A stretch of 31,913 nt of DNA from CAZNPH01 sp964574985 (GCA_964574985.1 CAZNPH010000029.1:1-31913), one strand, 5' to 3'; shown: positions 24,120 to 31,913, counted from the stretch's first letter. The notes: generated by a model from the letters alone, not told the origin. Program-made: numbers and translations.

Positions 24120-25930
24120 TATTGCCCCCGGTGGAGGATGATCTCCGGGGCTTTGACGGGGAGTTCGGTGATTAGTTTTGAGTCCTCGTTGACACCGAAA
24201 TGATAGGGATCCTTTGAGCGGTATACATAGGTTTTGAAGGTTATGGAAGATGCCCTGAACAGGTAGTAGTACCCGTCTTTTTTCAGGACGAACGGACTCT
24301 CGGCACTGACCGGCCCGTTCCCGGCCCTGCCTCCCGAGGAAACAATGGTATAATCAGACCAGTCCTTCAGGTTCCGGGATGTCCTCAAAATGATAAACCC
24401 GTATTTCCACCCGTCCTTTGCCACGGTGGATATGGTCGAATAGGCGTACCAGGTATTTTCTTCCCGGAGTACCGTAACATCCCTGCCCCCTTCCCTGTAC
24501 AGGACATTGTTGTTGTCTTTGATGATCTTCCGGGTATAATGCTTGCCGTCTGTTGAAGTCATCAGCCGGATCCCGTTGCTGTTGTAAAAGCAGAGGTATT
24601 TATCGCCCGTTTTCATGAAGTACGGTGCCTGCATGGTTTCATGCGGGGTTGCTTGCTCCCCGAAGGAGGGATTGGCCCGGGCCACCACCCCGAGCGGTTC
24701 CCAGGGGCCTTTTTCCAGGGATTTGCCTTCCCATCCGTACAGGAGCCGCCCCACTCCTGTACCCCGCATGCATGCCCAGAGCTGCCATGTGCCGTCTTCT
24801 GCCCGGATGAATCCGTGGTCTACAATGTGCTGCCTTTCGGGATCGGGTCCCTGCAGTTCCCCGAGGTCGGGCATTTCGCAGATCCTCCACCAGTCGCCGG
24901 CAATGACCGGTTTTTGTACTGTATGATTTTCTGCGGTTCCCATTCCTGTTTCATCCTCATCCGTGCCTGTTTCCTTATCTTTCTTTTCCGTTCCGAATCT
25001 TTCCATGACTTCCCAGAAATCATTCATAACCGCTTCCACATCGTAATTCCTGAAAAACACCACCGAATCCGTGGCTCCTTCTTCCACGGTCCACTCTCCG
25101 CCGGCCAATCTGGGGCCGTATTGTACCGTCCTTTCCGCCCAGGAAGGATCCTTGACCGTGGCCACGGCGGCCATATCAAACAGGGAACGGGTTTCCTGAA
25201 CATGCTCCCAGAGATCGATCAGGTAGTTGCCCAGCAGTTCGAATTCCCCTCCGTGACGGCCGGTGACGGGTTCCACGTCCGGACCCAAATCCTTCAGATG
25301 ATTAATGATCGCACTCCGTGTGGTCTTAACATCCATGGTGCCTCCGCTGACCGTGCAGATCCACATTTCCACACCGCTTTCGATCACCGGATTCACCGCC
25401 GATGTATCGTTTACCATATTGTATTCCCCCGGACCGGGCCAGTTGGATCCCAGCCACACCACTTTCACCCTGTCCGCGATGGCGGGCTCTTTTTCAATGG
25501 CCAGGGCAATGTTGGTCAGTTTGCCCACCGGCAGCAACAGGAGTTTTTCCCCTGGCGGGGTGGCCAGGGCCTGTTCAATAATGAAATCAACCGCCCGGTG
25601 GCCGTCGTGCGCGGACTCGTCCAGGTGTTCTTTGATCTCCCGGTATGTTCCGCTGGCGCCGCTGATCACCGGGAATTCTCCTACGGCACCGCACAGGTGG
25701 ACGATCCTTTCGGCTTCGCGGGTGTGATTTTCAACCGGACCCCCGTTGCGTGTGCGGTTGGTGGTAATCCCCTCAATATGGAAAAGATCATCATTGCCGA
25801 TCAGGTAAGCGATGGCGTGCTGGTCATCCAGCTCATTGTTGGCATCGGTGTCGAAAATGACACGGGTTTTCTGATTTCCCGAACATGCAGCCAGGAAGAT
25901 CAACAGGAAAAAGAAACTGGTTTTTTTCAT
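24047..25930 (-). CDS. Nucleoside hydrolase-GH43-like propeller fusion lipoprotein
   Basis: A 627-residue lipoprotein (lipobox LAAC) with two enzyme domains. Residues about 20-320 are a nucleoside hydrolase: VIFDTDANNELDDQHAIAYL holds the calcium aspartates D27, D29, D35 and D36 with a two-residue-longer spacing than DTDPGIDD, plus LLLLPVGKLTNIALAI and RSLFDMAAVATV. A charged linker (KKDKETGTDEDETG) then leads to a five-bladed glycosidase-like propeller from about 355 to the end, of the GH43/GH32 type: DHGFIRAEDGTWQLWA, ETMQAPYFMKTGDKYLCFY and ESPFVLKKDGYYYLFRAS. Both domains look complete. The last codons (WIASKI) lie within the antisense of the HepT stub, so the C-terminus may have been altered slightly by a deletion. 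Confidence 0.8.
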   Translation of the reverse strand: MKKTSFFFLLIFLAACSGNQKTRVIFDTDANNELDDQHAIAYLIGNDDLFHIEGITTNRTRNGGPVENHTREAERIVHLCGAVGEFPVISGASGTYREIKEHLDESAHDGHRAVDFIIEQALATPPGEKLLLLPVGKLTNIALAIEKEPAIADRVKVVWLGSNWPGPGEYNMVNDTSAVNPVIESGVEMWICTVSGGTMDVKTTRSAIINHLKDLGPDVEPVTGRHGGEFELLGNYLIDLWEHVQETRSLFDMAAVATVKDPSWAERTVQYGPRLAGGEWTVEEGATDSVVFFRNYDVEAVMNDFWEVMERFGTEKKDKETGTDEDETGMGTAENHTVQKPVIAGDWWRICEMPDLGELQGPDPERQHIVDHGFIRAEDGTWQLWACMRGTGVGRLLYGWEGKSLEKGPWEPLGVVARANPSFGEQATPHETMQAPYFMKTGDKYLCFYNSNGIRLMTSTDGKHYTRKIIKDNNNVLYREGGRDVTVLREENTWYAYSTISTVAKDGWKYGFIILRTSRNLKDWSDYTIVSSGGRAGNGPVSAESPFVLKKDGYYYLFRASSITFKTYVYRSKDPYHFGVNEDSKLITELPVKAPEIILHRGQYYISDLSDWQGIKLAKLKWIASKI

Positions 25931-25951
25931 CGTTTTTTGTGGTTTATCCCA

Positions 25952-25986
25952 TAAATTTAAGGATTATTCCATGATGAAAACAAAAA
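25952..25986 (-). promoter_or_regulatory. Possible promoter of the nucleoside hydrolase-GH43-like gene
   Basis: On the minus strand TTTTTG (25986-25981) and TAAATTTA (25959-25952) are separated by 21 bases and lie 21 bases before the ATG at 25930. They resemble the Bacteroidota -33 (TTTG) and -7 (TAnnTTTG) elements with one mismatch in the latter. AT-rich context lowers specificity. Confidence 0.3.
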
Positions 25987-26070
25987 CTTCTCATTTCATT
26001 AACATTTGATCTGAACATACAGGATTGAAAGAAGGCCAGGTGTGATCAATGAAAACGATCAACTAAAACC

Positions 26071-26718
26071 ATGATCATCGGCGCCCACCCCGACGACGCG
26101 GAAAAAGCCGGGGGGCTGGCGGCTCTGTATATTGAAAACGGCCATGAGGTGCAGCTTGTTTCGGTCACCAACGGGGACAAGGGGCACCAGACCCTCGGCG
26201 GGGCGGCGCTGGCCAGAAGAAGGATGCAGGAAGCCGCCTGTTCCGGCTCGGTGATCGGGGCCGAATACATCGTTATGAACAACCGGGACGGTGAACTGGT
26301 CCCCGGGGTACCTGCCATGACTTCCAATCCGGTGGTGTTTTACCTTTCGGGCGGCACGGACCCGGAGGTGGTTATCGGCATCGATGAGGTGCTGGAGAAA
26401 AAAGCAGGGATGTATCACTGCCACGAGTCCCAGATGTACGAATGGCTTCCCTGGGTCGGACATTACGATGAACAGGTCCCGGAGGGGGAAGAAGACAGAA
26501 AACAATGGCTGATGGACCGGCTTGCACCCATGTGGGCAAATACAGCCGACCGTTACCGGGATGCCCTGGCCAGGAATTCCGCGCCGGACTCAAAAAAGTC
26601 GGGGTTCATTTCCACGAAGAAATTTTTCACGCCGCCTGTTCCGGCTGCTCTGAAAAATTCTTCCCAGTCCACAATTCCCTGTCCGAGGGGAACCTGTGTT
26701 TCCATGTCTTCCGCATAA
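26071..26718 (+). CDS. PIG-L family deacetylase, internally deleted and 3' truncated
   Basis: PIG-L (LmbE-like) enzymes are zinc N-deacetylases of sugars. The first half is typical: MIIGAHPDDAEKAGGLAALY (metal-binding HPDD), VSVTNGDKGHQTLGGAALA, and VMNNRDGEL. At about 26300 the chain jumps from DGELVPG to TSNPVVFYLSGG, skipping roughly 50-60 residues that normally carry THRPNDYHPDHR with the last zinc histidine. The later MYHCHESQMYEWLPWVGHY is again typical. From about residue 172 it reads antisense through the end of the convergent sugar isomerase gene, so the natural C-terminus is also lost. An MKTIN start at 26049 is cut by a stop one frame off. Probably inactive. Confidence 0.65.
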   Translation: MIIGAHPDDAEKAGGLAALYIENGHEVQLVSVTNGDKGHQTLGGAALARRRMQEAACSGSVIGAEYIVMNNRDGELVPGVPAMTSNPVVFYLSGGTDPEVVIGIDEVLEKKAGMYHCHESQMYEWLPWVGHYDEQVPEGEEDRKQWLMDRLAPMWANTADRYRDALARNSAPDSKKSGFISTKKFFTPPVPAALKNSSQSTIPCPRGTCVSMSSA

Positions 26719-27416
26719 TCGGACAGATGTGTGGAAATAAAACGTCCGGGGTATTCCCGGAAGAAATCGGCAGCTTCATATCCGATATTGACCACAGCCA
26801 CCTGGAACTGCATTTTTACCAGTTCGGGATCGAACTGATCAAGCAAAACCTCGTAGATCAGTTGGCCGTCCCGCTTCTGGAATTCCATGTGGTGGTTGTG
26901 GAATCCCATCTGCAGCCCTTCTGCTTTGGTTTTTTCACCGATTTCATTGAGCTCGTCGGCCGCCTTGCGGTAATCATCCAGTGACGCATCCTTGGGCAGC
27001 CAGAAGCTGGCCAGGATCATCTGTTTAATGCCCAGTCCGTGTGCCCATTCGATCCGGTTATCCAGATGATCGCGCAATTCACCCAGGTTGAAATGCGAAC
27101 TGGTGCATTTCAGTCCGGTGGCATCAATCACTTTTTTCATCTCTTCTCCACTCATGTCATTCAGTACGTCGAAACCCGCGTTTGAATATCCCAGGGGCGA
27201 ACACATTTCCACTTCGGCATATCCCATTCCGGCCATCTTTTCCAGGGTTCCCGGGAAGTCGTTTAAAAGCTCCTCCCTGATGGTCCATACCTGGAAGCCG
27301 AAATCTCCGGGGCCGGCTCCTTTCCTTCCGCAGGCGGTTAATGGGAACTGGCTGAACAGCGCAGCGGCTCCGGCAGCCATGCCGGCTTTTTTCATAAATT
27401 CTCTTCGTGTGGTCAT
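26553..27416 (-). CDS. Tat lipoprotein, sugar phosphate isomerase/epimerase-like (AP endonuclease 2 fold)
   Basis: A TIM-barrel of the xylose-isomerase-like/AP-endonuclease-2 group. The N-terminus combines a twin-arginine motif (TTRREFMKKAG) with a lipobox (LTAC), so it is an exported folded lipoprotein. Core segments: FGFQVWTIREEL, MGYAEVEMCSPLG, GLKCTSSHFNLGEL, MGFHNHHMEF (metal region), GRFISTHLSDY, and VPLGQGIVDWEEFF then GGVKNFFVEMNPDFFE. Where many family members have a metal-ligand aspartate (E-x-D), this reads KMQFQVAVVNIG. Related exported forms are widespread in Bacteroidota with unknown substrates, probably free sugars or keto-sugars. The stop at 26553 lies within the overlapping PIG-L reading frame. 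Confidence 0.8.
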   Translation of the reverse strand: MTTRREFMKKAGMAAGAAALFSQFPLTACGRKGAGPGDFGFQVWTIREELLNDFPGTLEKMAGMGYAEVEMCSPLGYSNAGFDVLNDMSGEEMKKVIDATGLKCTSSHFNLGELRDHLDNRIEWAHGLGIKQMILASFWLPKDASLDDYRKAADELNEIGEKTKAEGLQMGFHNHHMEFQKRDGQLIYEVLLDQFDPELVKMQFQVAVVNIGYEAADFFREYPGRFISTHLSDYAEDMETQVPLGQGIVDWEEFFRAAGTGGVKNFFVEMNPDFFESGAEFLARASR

Positions 27417-27487
27417 TCGAATATATTTAAGTTAAACATCGTATTATTGGTTTGTTACAATGTCAGTTCAAACGATTTGTTTTTTTG

Positions 27488-27579
27488 TTGCCGGACTCCC
27501 GCATGCTGTCCGCATGCCTGGCCGGCAAACCCCCATATGTATCCGAACGGCGGCCTGCCGCCGGAACGGTGACGGGGGG
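27488..27579. repeat. REP-like double palindrome, composite of copies A and B
   Basis: Two adjacent hairpins fill the 164-base gap between minus-strand genes. The first: TTGCCGG (27488-27494) pairs with CCGGCAA (27522-27528), enclosing two GCATGC units (27501-27506, 27512-27517). The second: CCCCC (27530-27534) pairs with the G-run at 27574-27579, enclosing GGCGGC/GCCGCC (27549-27554, 27557-27562). Positions 27498-27515 match copy B near 8654-8671 and 27542-27562 match copy A near 2904-2924, each with one difference and inverted. No T-run in the direction of transcription. Confidence 0.6.
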
Positions 27580-27580
27580 T

Positions 27581-29116
27581 TCAGATTTCTTCCGGACTCC
27601 ATCCCTTTCTGTATTCACGCTTCAAATATTTGTTTGCTTCCGGCGCATTGGTGATTTTCCGGCTGTCCCCGTCATACATCAGTGTTTTACCCGACCTCAG
27701 TGCGGCGGCATACAGATTCACGGCTTCGGTGATGCCCCAGGCATAGCGGAAACTGCCCTCCACCTGTTCATTGTTCTTAATGCCGTCAACAAACTGGCGG
27801 AGTCCGGATGCCCTCTCCCGTGGCTCGTCAACAGTCAGATCCCGTGCCAGGTTCATGTCCCCGGAAAGGACGTATGGGTCGGAAAGTCTGAACGACGAAG
27901 ACATAATTTTTCCCTTGTCGCCGACGAACATCATTCCCTCGGCGGGTAAGGCCTTGTTTTGTGCGTAGAATTCTTCAGGGACCGGAGGACGCATTCCACC
28001 GTCGTGCCAGATAAGATCCACTGCCGGACGGTTGCCTTTTTCAGGGAATTTGAACCTCACCGAACCGGCAAACGGGAAGGAAAAATCATTCCGGATCTTA
28101 TAGGCAGATGCATCATCGTGAAGATCGCAGACATGGCTCAGGTTGGGTTCGATGATGGTTGGCTTCTCCAGTTCCAGTCCCCTGAAAACGGTCCACAGAC
28201 TGTAGTGTCCCATGTCGGCCATGGCGCCGCCGCCGAAGTCGTACCAGCCACGGAATACCATGTTGGTATAATGGGGGTGGTACGGGCGTTCGGCTTCCGG
28301 ACCCAGCCACAGATCCCAGTCAAATCCTTTGGGAAGGGGCGGTTTTTCTGAGGGGATTTTCGCATATTGCGGCCATACCGGGCGGTTTGACCAGTTGTGG
28401 ATTTCCCGGAGTTTTCCGATGACCCCGCCATTGATCCAGGCAAGGACCTGTTCCATCGATCCGTTGCTGTCCCATGCGATCAGATGGGTGATCACATCCG
28501 ATTTACCGGACATTTCAATGACTTTCAACCCTTCTTCCAGACGGTTTGAAACGGGTTTGTGCATGGTCATGTGGATGCCCCGTTTCATGGCGGCAATGGC
28601 CGTTACCCCGTGCACATGGTCAGTGGATATGATCTTTACGGCATCGATCCCCTTTTCTTTTTCGAGCATTTCACGGAAATCGGCATAAGCGGCGCATTTG
28701 TAGTTGCCTCCGGGCCGGAATTTTGCATAATAGGCATCGACGATCTCCTTCCCGTTGTCAAGTCCGCCGGGGATCTTGTTGTCCCCCCCGGGTTTCCAGC
28801 TGGGATTGCCGATAGCTTTCCGCAAACGTTTCAGCAGTGAGTCAGGCCCCCAGTCGTAATATCCGATGGCATATTTCTGCGGATCGCAAACGGCAATGAC
28901 CTGCACTTCCGGAACCTCGAGGAGTCCGGGCAGCAAACTCAATCCCTGGGTCCCCGTTCCGATGAAAGCAAAGTTTATCTTGTCACTGGGAGCAATATGT
29001 TTGCTGCCACCCAGCACATGGGACGGAACAATGGTGAGTCCGGCCACCGCCGAGGCAGCCGTGCCGATGAATTCACGGCGGCTCTTTTTTGAATTTTGAT
29101 TCGAATCTGATTTCAT
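27581..29116 (-). CDS. Tat-exported Gfo/Idh/MocA family oxidoreductase
   Basis: A 511-residue NAD(P)-dependent sugar or cyclitol oxidoreductase. SRREFIGTAASAVAGLTIV is a twin-arginine signal, consistent with export with the nucleotide already bound. The Rossmann fold begins INFAFIGTGTQGLSLLPGLL. The catalytic lysine motif, usually EKP, is HKP here (MTMHKPVSNRLEEG), a variant I recall in this exported subgroup. The C-terminal alpha/beta substrate domain contains WDLWLGPEAERPYHP, GGGAMADMGHYSLW (the GG-x2-x-DMGxH motif) and GMMFVGDKGKI. Full length. It lies 29 bases downstream of the 861-residue lipoprotein gene, so the two are probably co-transcribed; a palindrome-filled gap separates it from the isomerase-like gene. 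Substrate unknown. Confidence 0.9.
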   Translation of the reverse strand: MKSDSNQNSKKSRREFIGTAASAVAGLTIVPSHVLGGSKHIAPSDKINFAFIGTGTQGLSLLPGLLEVPEVQVIAVCDPQKYAIGYYDWGPDSLLKRLRKAIGNPSWKPGGDNKIPGGLDNGKEIVDAYYAKFRPGGNYKCAAYADFREMLEKEKGIDAVKIISTDHVHGVTAIAAMKRGIHMTMHKPVSNRLEEGLKVIEMSGKSDVITHLIAWDSNGSMEQVLAWINGGVIGKLREIHNWSNRPVWPQYAKIPSEKPPLPKGFDWDLWLGPEAERPYHPHYTNMVFRGWYDFGGGAMADMGHYSLWTVFRGLELEKPTIIEPNLSHVCDLHDDASAYKIRNDFSFPFAGSVRFKFPEKGNRPAVDLIWHDGGMRPPVPEEFYAQNKALPAEGMMFVGDKGKIMSSSFRLSDPYVLSGDMNLARDLTVDEPRERASGLRQFVDGIKNNEQVEGSFRYAWGITEAVNLYAAALRSGKTLMYDGDSRKITNAPEANKYLKREYRKGWSPEEI

Positions 29117-29145
29117 GGTTCTTTATTTTAATTTGGAAAATGATA

Positions 29146-31731
29146 TCAGCGGTACGTCAGCCAGGCAGTGGCATGGCAGTCTCTGTCGGCCGTAAACCGG
29201 ATCCACCGTGACTGAAACCATCCTGGAAACACATATATTGACGTTTGCCCCGGATACACGGTCAGTTCCGTGTAGGTCATCCAGGGTCCGTGTCCGACGG
29301 GCTCGGCTTCCATGGTAAAAGTGACCGGCTTGTCCGAATCATGGGACAGCGCCAGGCTTCTCCGGTCATAAAAACCGATCAAATACGGATCAGAGGGTAT
29401 GCCTGCGCTTACTCCGGTGTCTTTCCAGGGTCCCCCCTGCCCGGCGGGCTTTCCCAGTTTCCAGAGGTCGTCAATGACCCCGGCCCATATTGCGGCTTTG
29501 CCGTCAGCGGACCTGATGATGTGTCCGTATTCTTCACCAGGTTCCTTGTTCAGGACAGATTGGTATTCCGGGGAATGACCTGGTCCTCCGGGATATTCAT
29601 TTCCTTTGGTCATTTCATTTTGAATCCCGGTCATGATCAGGAGTCCGCGATACGATGCATAATCGTGTATGCGGAAATTGTGTGATGCCACCGGACGGAT
29701 CCTGGCATAACCGTCCGCATTTTCTGCAGGCAGCTCGTAAAAGGTTCCGCAGCAACTGAACAGATCCCGTTCGGTGGCCACTTCCCTGCAGATCCTCAGC
29801 AGTCCCCTGTTTGTGAGTCCGGTAAATCTCTCATCTCCCAGTGGCAGCCGCCAGCGGCGTCCGCGTCCGTCAATCACCAGCACCGATGCTTTGTCTATGG
29901 TTATCACACCCTCCGGGATGGCCATTTTCTCCCGGATAAAGTCCGCGGTTCCCGGGTTCTCTTTGGGCACCAGCTTCATGCTGCTGTCCAGTTCGTAATA
30001 GCCGGTTTCCCGGAATCCATCATCCGTTGAGGTCCCCGCCAGAACACCCAGGGCTTTGCGGTTGTCACCCAACCCCCACAGGAGTCCGCTTACCGCCTGT
30101 TCCTTACCAATCCTGGCAAGTCCGGCAAACATCCTGTCCGGGTCAGTACCCCTGTTTTCCTCGTCCGCATATGAAAAATGCACGGTGGCCGTGGCCGGAT
30201 GAACGGTCAACACCCGGATCCATTCGGCTTTTTCAGCGGGGTCGAAAGGCGCTGTGAGCGCTTCGCCCGCTTCCAGGGTGAGCGTTTTCAGTTTGCTCCA
30301 GTTGCCGTCCCCTGCCCGGTCCAGTTCCATAACGAAACCGGCCGGCTCATTACCCTCATTGTATATCCACACCGAACGTTTGTCCCATCCGGCAAACAAA
30401 AAAGGTTCGGAATACCGGCCTGCCGGTATTTTTTCAGAGATCCAGACTGCGCCTCCGGCGGTGCAGGGGCCCAGTTGATCCGGTGTTTCCGGGGAGGTGA
30501 ACCATATGTTGGAGTTGGATTGCCCCGGCCCCCGGATATCCCCTTTTGCCCTTCTCTTGTTCAGGAACTCCTTCCTGGCCGAGTCATCGCAGCCGAATAC
30601 CAGCCGTCCGTTCCATCGGGCAAAGTCCCCGGTGACCTTCAGATAGGCCGATCGCGGCCGGATCCCGGCCGTGTTTGAGGATGTAAATGTGCCGGGAAAG
30701 CGCCAGAACATGCCGTGCATGGTCATCAAATAATCGGGGCGGCGTGGAGTGCCCACGTCCCTGATCCGCGGCCACTCAGTATTCCAGCCATGTGCCCCGT
30801 CATAGCTGTGGCTGGCTATGGGAAGCCGGTAAAAGTCCCACCGGCCCCGGTCGCGCGCACCCACCAGCAGGGACCTGTGGTCCCAGCCCGTCACCCAGAC
30901 GGGATCGGTTTCAGGGCGTCCGTTCCCGGTGAGTCCGCCCGGACCGGTGACCTCCACGAACTGGTTGCGCCGGATCACTGTCCAGTCCTTCCCGTCCCAT
31001 TCGCACAAAGACCCTGCACGGATGTCGAATTTTCCCAATGCCTCCGGGGTATCTTCCCCGTTGTTCGCATACACCATCACTCCCTGGCCCGAATAAAGGC
31101 CCTTTCCATGAGAGCCCGGCAAAAGGGGTCCGTATTGCCCGGTTTTCCCTTCTTTTTCCAGGGTATTCCCGTCCCTGTACAGCATGTTCACCTCCAGGCT
31201 GTGCACATCGACTTCATAGAGGCCTTCTTCCATGGTGGCGTAATAGATAATGTTTGCCGGGTCGGTCAGGTGCCGTGCGTTGCCGGTATGGCGGCCGGGC
31301 ATTACATCATAGGGTATGGCCCTGACATTCCGTTCCCTGTCGATGGCATACGGGCCGATGAAAAGCTGGCCGCTTTCCCTGTGGATCATCCGGTTGGCCG
31401 GCGTCCCTCCGATGCTTTCTTCCCTGGTGATCCGCTTCAGCGAGGGAGTGATCTCGTAAAGCTTGTCCGAAGAACCGAAAGGCAGATGCGGCCCGTAAGT
31501 GACCACCCAGAGCCGGTTTGCCCAGGGAACCACGGCGCCCGTGCCGCATTCTCCCTGTTCGTTGTAGTATGCCAGATGGGGATAAATCCCGCTGATGGGT
31601 TGCGGGTACTCCGGGGTGGTTTCTACGGTACAGTCCGCCACAACCATTGCCAGGACTGCCATGATGAAGAATCCGGGTTTTACGGGAAAATGTTTTGGTC
31701 TTTTTGTGGGGCACATGGACAGGTATGTCAT
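29146..31731 (-). CDS. Large uncharacterised lipoprotein with beta-propeller-like body and repeated beta module
   Basis: An 861-residue protein with a signal ending VVADC, a likely lipobox. I do not recognise a named family. Many WD/YD-rich beta strands (LWVVTYGPHLPFG, IIYYATMEEGLYEVDVH, MVYANNGEDTPEALGKFD) suggest a propeller. A module of about 80 residues occurs twice: around 439-520 (SEPFLFAGWDKRSVWIYNEG ... VHFSY) and at the very C-terminus, about 780-861 (SDPYLIGFYDRRSLALSHDS ... AWLTY). Both have a D-[KR]-RS turn, an alternating F-x-ME-x core strand, a T-L-x-[AP]-G strand and a W-[IV]-R strand, like carbohydrate-binding beta-sandwiches. The ATG at 31731 is taken because it gives a positively charged n-region; the ATG at 31662 is too short. 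First gene of a minus-strand run. Confidence 0.6.
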   Translation of the reverse strand: MTYLSMCPTKRPKHFPVKPGFFIMAVLAMVVADCTVETTPEYPQPISGIYPHLAYYNEQGECGTGAVVPWANRLWVVTYGPHLPFGSSDKLYEITPSLKRITREESIGGTPANRMIHRESGQLFIGPYAIDRERNVRAIPYDVMPGRHTGNARHLTDPANIIYYATMEEGLYEVDVHSLEVNMLYRDGNTLEKEGKTGQYGPLLPGSHGKGLYSGQGVMVYANNGEDTPEALGKFDIRAGSLCEWDGKDWTVIRRNQFVEVTGPGGLTGNGRPETDPVWVTGWDHRSLLVGARDRGRWDFYRLPIASHSYDGAHGWNTEWPRIRDVGTPRRPDYLMTMHGMFWRFPGTFTSSNTAGIRPRSAYLKVTGDFARWNGRLVFGCDDSARKEFLNKRRAKGDIRGPGQSNSNIWFTSPETPDQLGPCTAGGAVWISEKIPAGRYSEPFLFAGWDKRSVWIYNEGNEPAGFVMELDRAGDGNWSKLKTLTLEAGEALTAPFDPAEKAEWIRVLTVHPATATVHFSYADEENRGTDPDRMFAGLARIGKEQAVSGLLWGLGDNRKALGVLAGTSTDDGFRETGYYELDSSMKLVPKENPGTADFIREKMAIPEGVITIDKASVLVIDGRGRRWRLPLGDERFTGLTNRGLLRICREVATERDLFSCCGTFYELPAENADGYARIRPVASHNFRIHDYASYRGLLIMTGIQNEMTKGNEYPGGPGHSPEYQSVLNKEPGEEYGHIIRSADGKAAIWAGVIDDLWKLGKPAGQGGPWKDTGVSAGIPSDPYLIGFYDRRSLALSHDSDKPVTFTMEAEPVGHGPWMTYTELTVYPGQTSIYVFPGWFQSRWIRFTADRDCHATAWLTYR

Positions 31732-31913
31732 GACCGGTTTGTTTCAGAATAAACTTACATAAAATCGATTGATTATACACAAGCAAATAAAAATCAAGGC
31801 CACTGCTTTATATTTGTATTCCGAGCTCTTGGCTCAATTGAATTATGTTAAACTTAAATAATTAGTGTCTGTCCATAAAGTCGTTGAATCAATGATTCTT
31901 TTCCCCCTCCATT

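Noticed and set aside
24641..25954. 437-codon plus-strand ORF opposite the nucleoside hydrolase-GH43-like gene
   Set aside because: No recognisable domain; the minus strand carries a coherent two-domain enzyme with a signal peptide. It is a codon-bias shadow.
30715..31752. 345-codon plus-strand ORF opposite the 861-residue lipoprotein
   Set aside because: Low-complexity Pro/His/Arg-rich translation without motifs; shadow of the minus-strand gene.
31809..31816. TATATTTG, an exact TAnnTTTG box on the plus strand
   Set aside because: No -33 element and no plus-strand gene follows within the window.
31850..31913. Possible insertion-sequence end at the right edge (GTGTCTGTCCATAAAGT)
   Set aside because: No inverted partner or transposase is in the window; the impression cannot be supported from one end.
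1..31913. tRNA, rRNA, riboswitch, CRISPR or SusC/SusD genes
   Set aside because: Looked for in intergenic gaps and reading frames; none could be supported.

Overview
The window looks like a chromosomal segment of a Bacteroidota bacterium, probably a Bacteroidales/Marinilabiliales-type glycan degrader. The clues are an HmuY-family protein, many Sec/lipoprotein/Tat-exported enzymes of saccharide catabolism, start codons without clear Shine-Dalgarno sequences, and a few TAnnTTTG-like promoter boxes. No SusC/SusD pair, sigma/anti-sigma pair, rRNA, tRNA, CRISPR array or intact mobile element was seen.

Layout. (1) 1-2760 is eroded: a frameshifted glycosidase start, a headless methyltransferase on the minus strand, the C-terminal half of an HmuY-family protein, a TrmO/TsaA-like protein directly abutting a DUF5131 gene, and the N-terminal piece of a beta-helix protein. 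(2) 2954-4072 is a GH172 (DUF2961) lipoprotein, followed by a frameshifted sodium:solute symporter tail. (3) 4492-5871 is an aspartate kinase, convergent with an exported nitrilase-superfamily amidase (5885-7024) whose signal region is built from DNA hexamer repeats. (4) 7157-17580 is the main block: seven plus-strand genes with 45-81 base gaps, all with export signals. They are two paralogous Tat-exported TIM-barrel-like proteins, an esterase, a Tat-exported DUF362 protein, a GH2-like lipoprotein, an esterase-PhoD phosphatase fusion and a nucleoside hydrolase-FmdE fusion. (5) 17607-18917 (minus) is a second GH2-like lipoprotein, preceded on the same strand by a wrecked GH42 gene. (6) 19821-20415 holds a RES-toxin tail and an orphan HigA-type antitoxin. 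(7) 20461-23778 is a 1105-residue lipoprotein combining a methyltransferase-like domain with a PQQ-type beta-propeller. (8) 23825-24119 is a broken MNT/HepT toxin-antitoxin pair overlapping the end of a minus-strand nucleoside hydrolase-GH43-like fusion (24047-25930). (9) 26071-26718 is a PIG-L deacetylase lacking part of its metal site, overlapping the end of a minus-strand run: an 861-residue repeat-containing lipoprotein, a Tat-exported Gfo/Idh/MocA oxidoreductase and a Tat lipoprotein sugar isomerase-like protein.

How it may work together (inference): nearly every intact gene encodes an envelope enzyme that would cut glycosidic, N-glycosidic, ester or phosphate-ester bonds, or oxidise/isomerise released sugars. 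Two different nucleoside hydrolase fusions, an esterase-phosphatase fusion and a GH172 enzyme in one stretch suggest catabolism of a decorated, possibly furanosyl or N-ribosyl-containing, saccharide. Between the intact genes lie remnants whose ends sit flush with, or inside, the ends of neighbours, as expected from repeated deletions. Short palindromic (REP-like) elements recur in three intergenic gaps.
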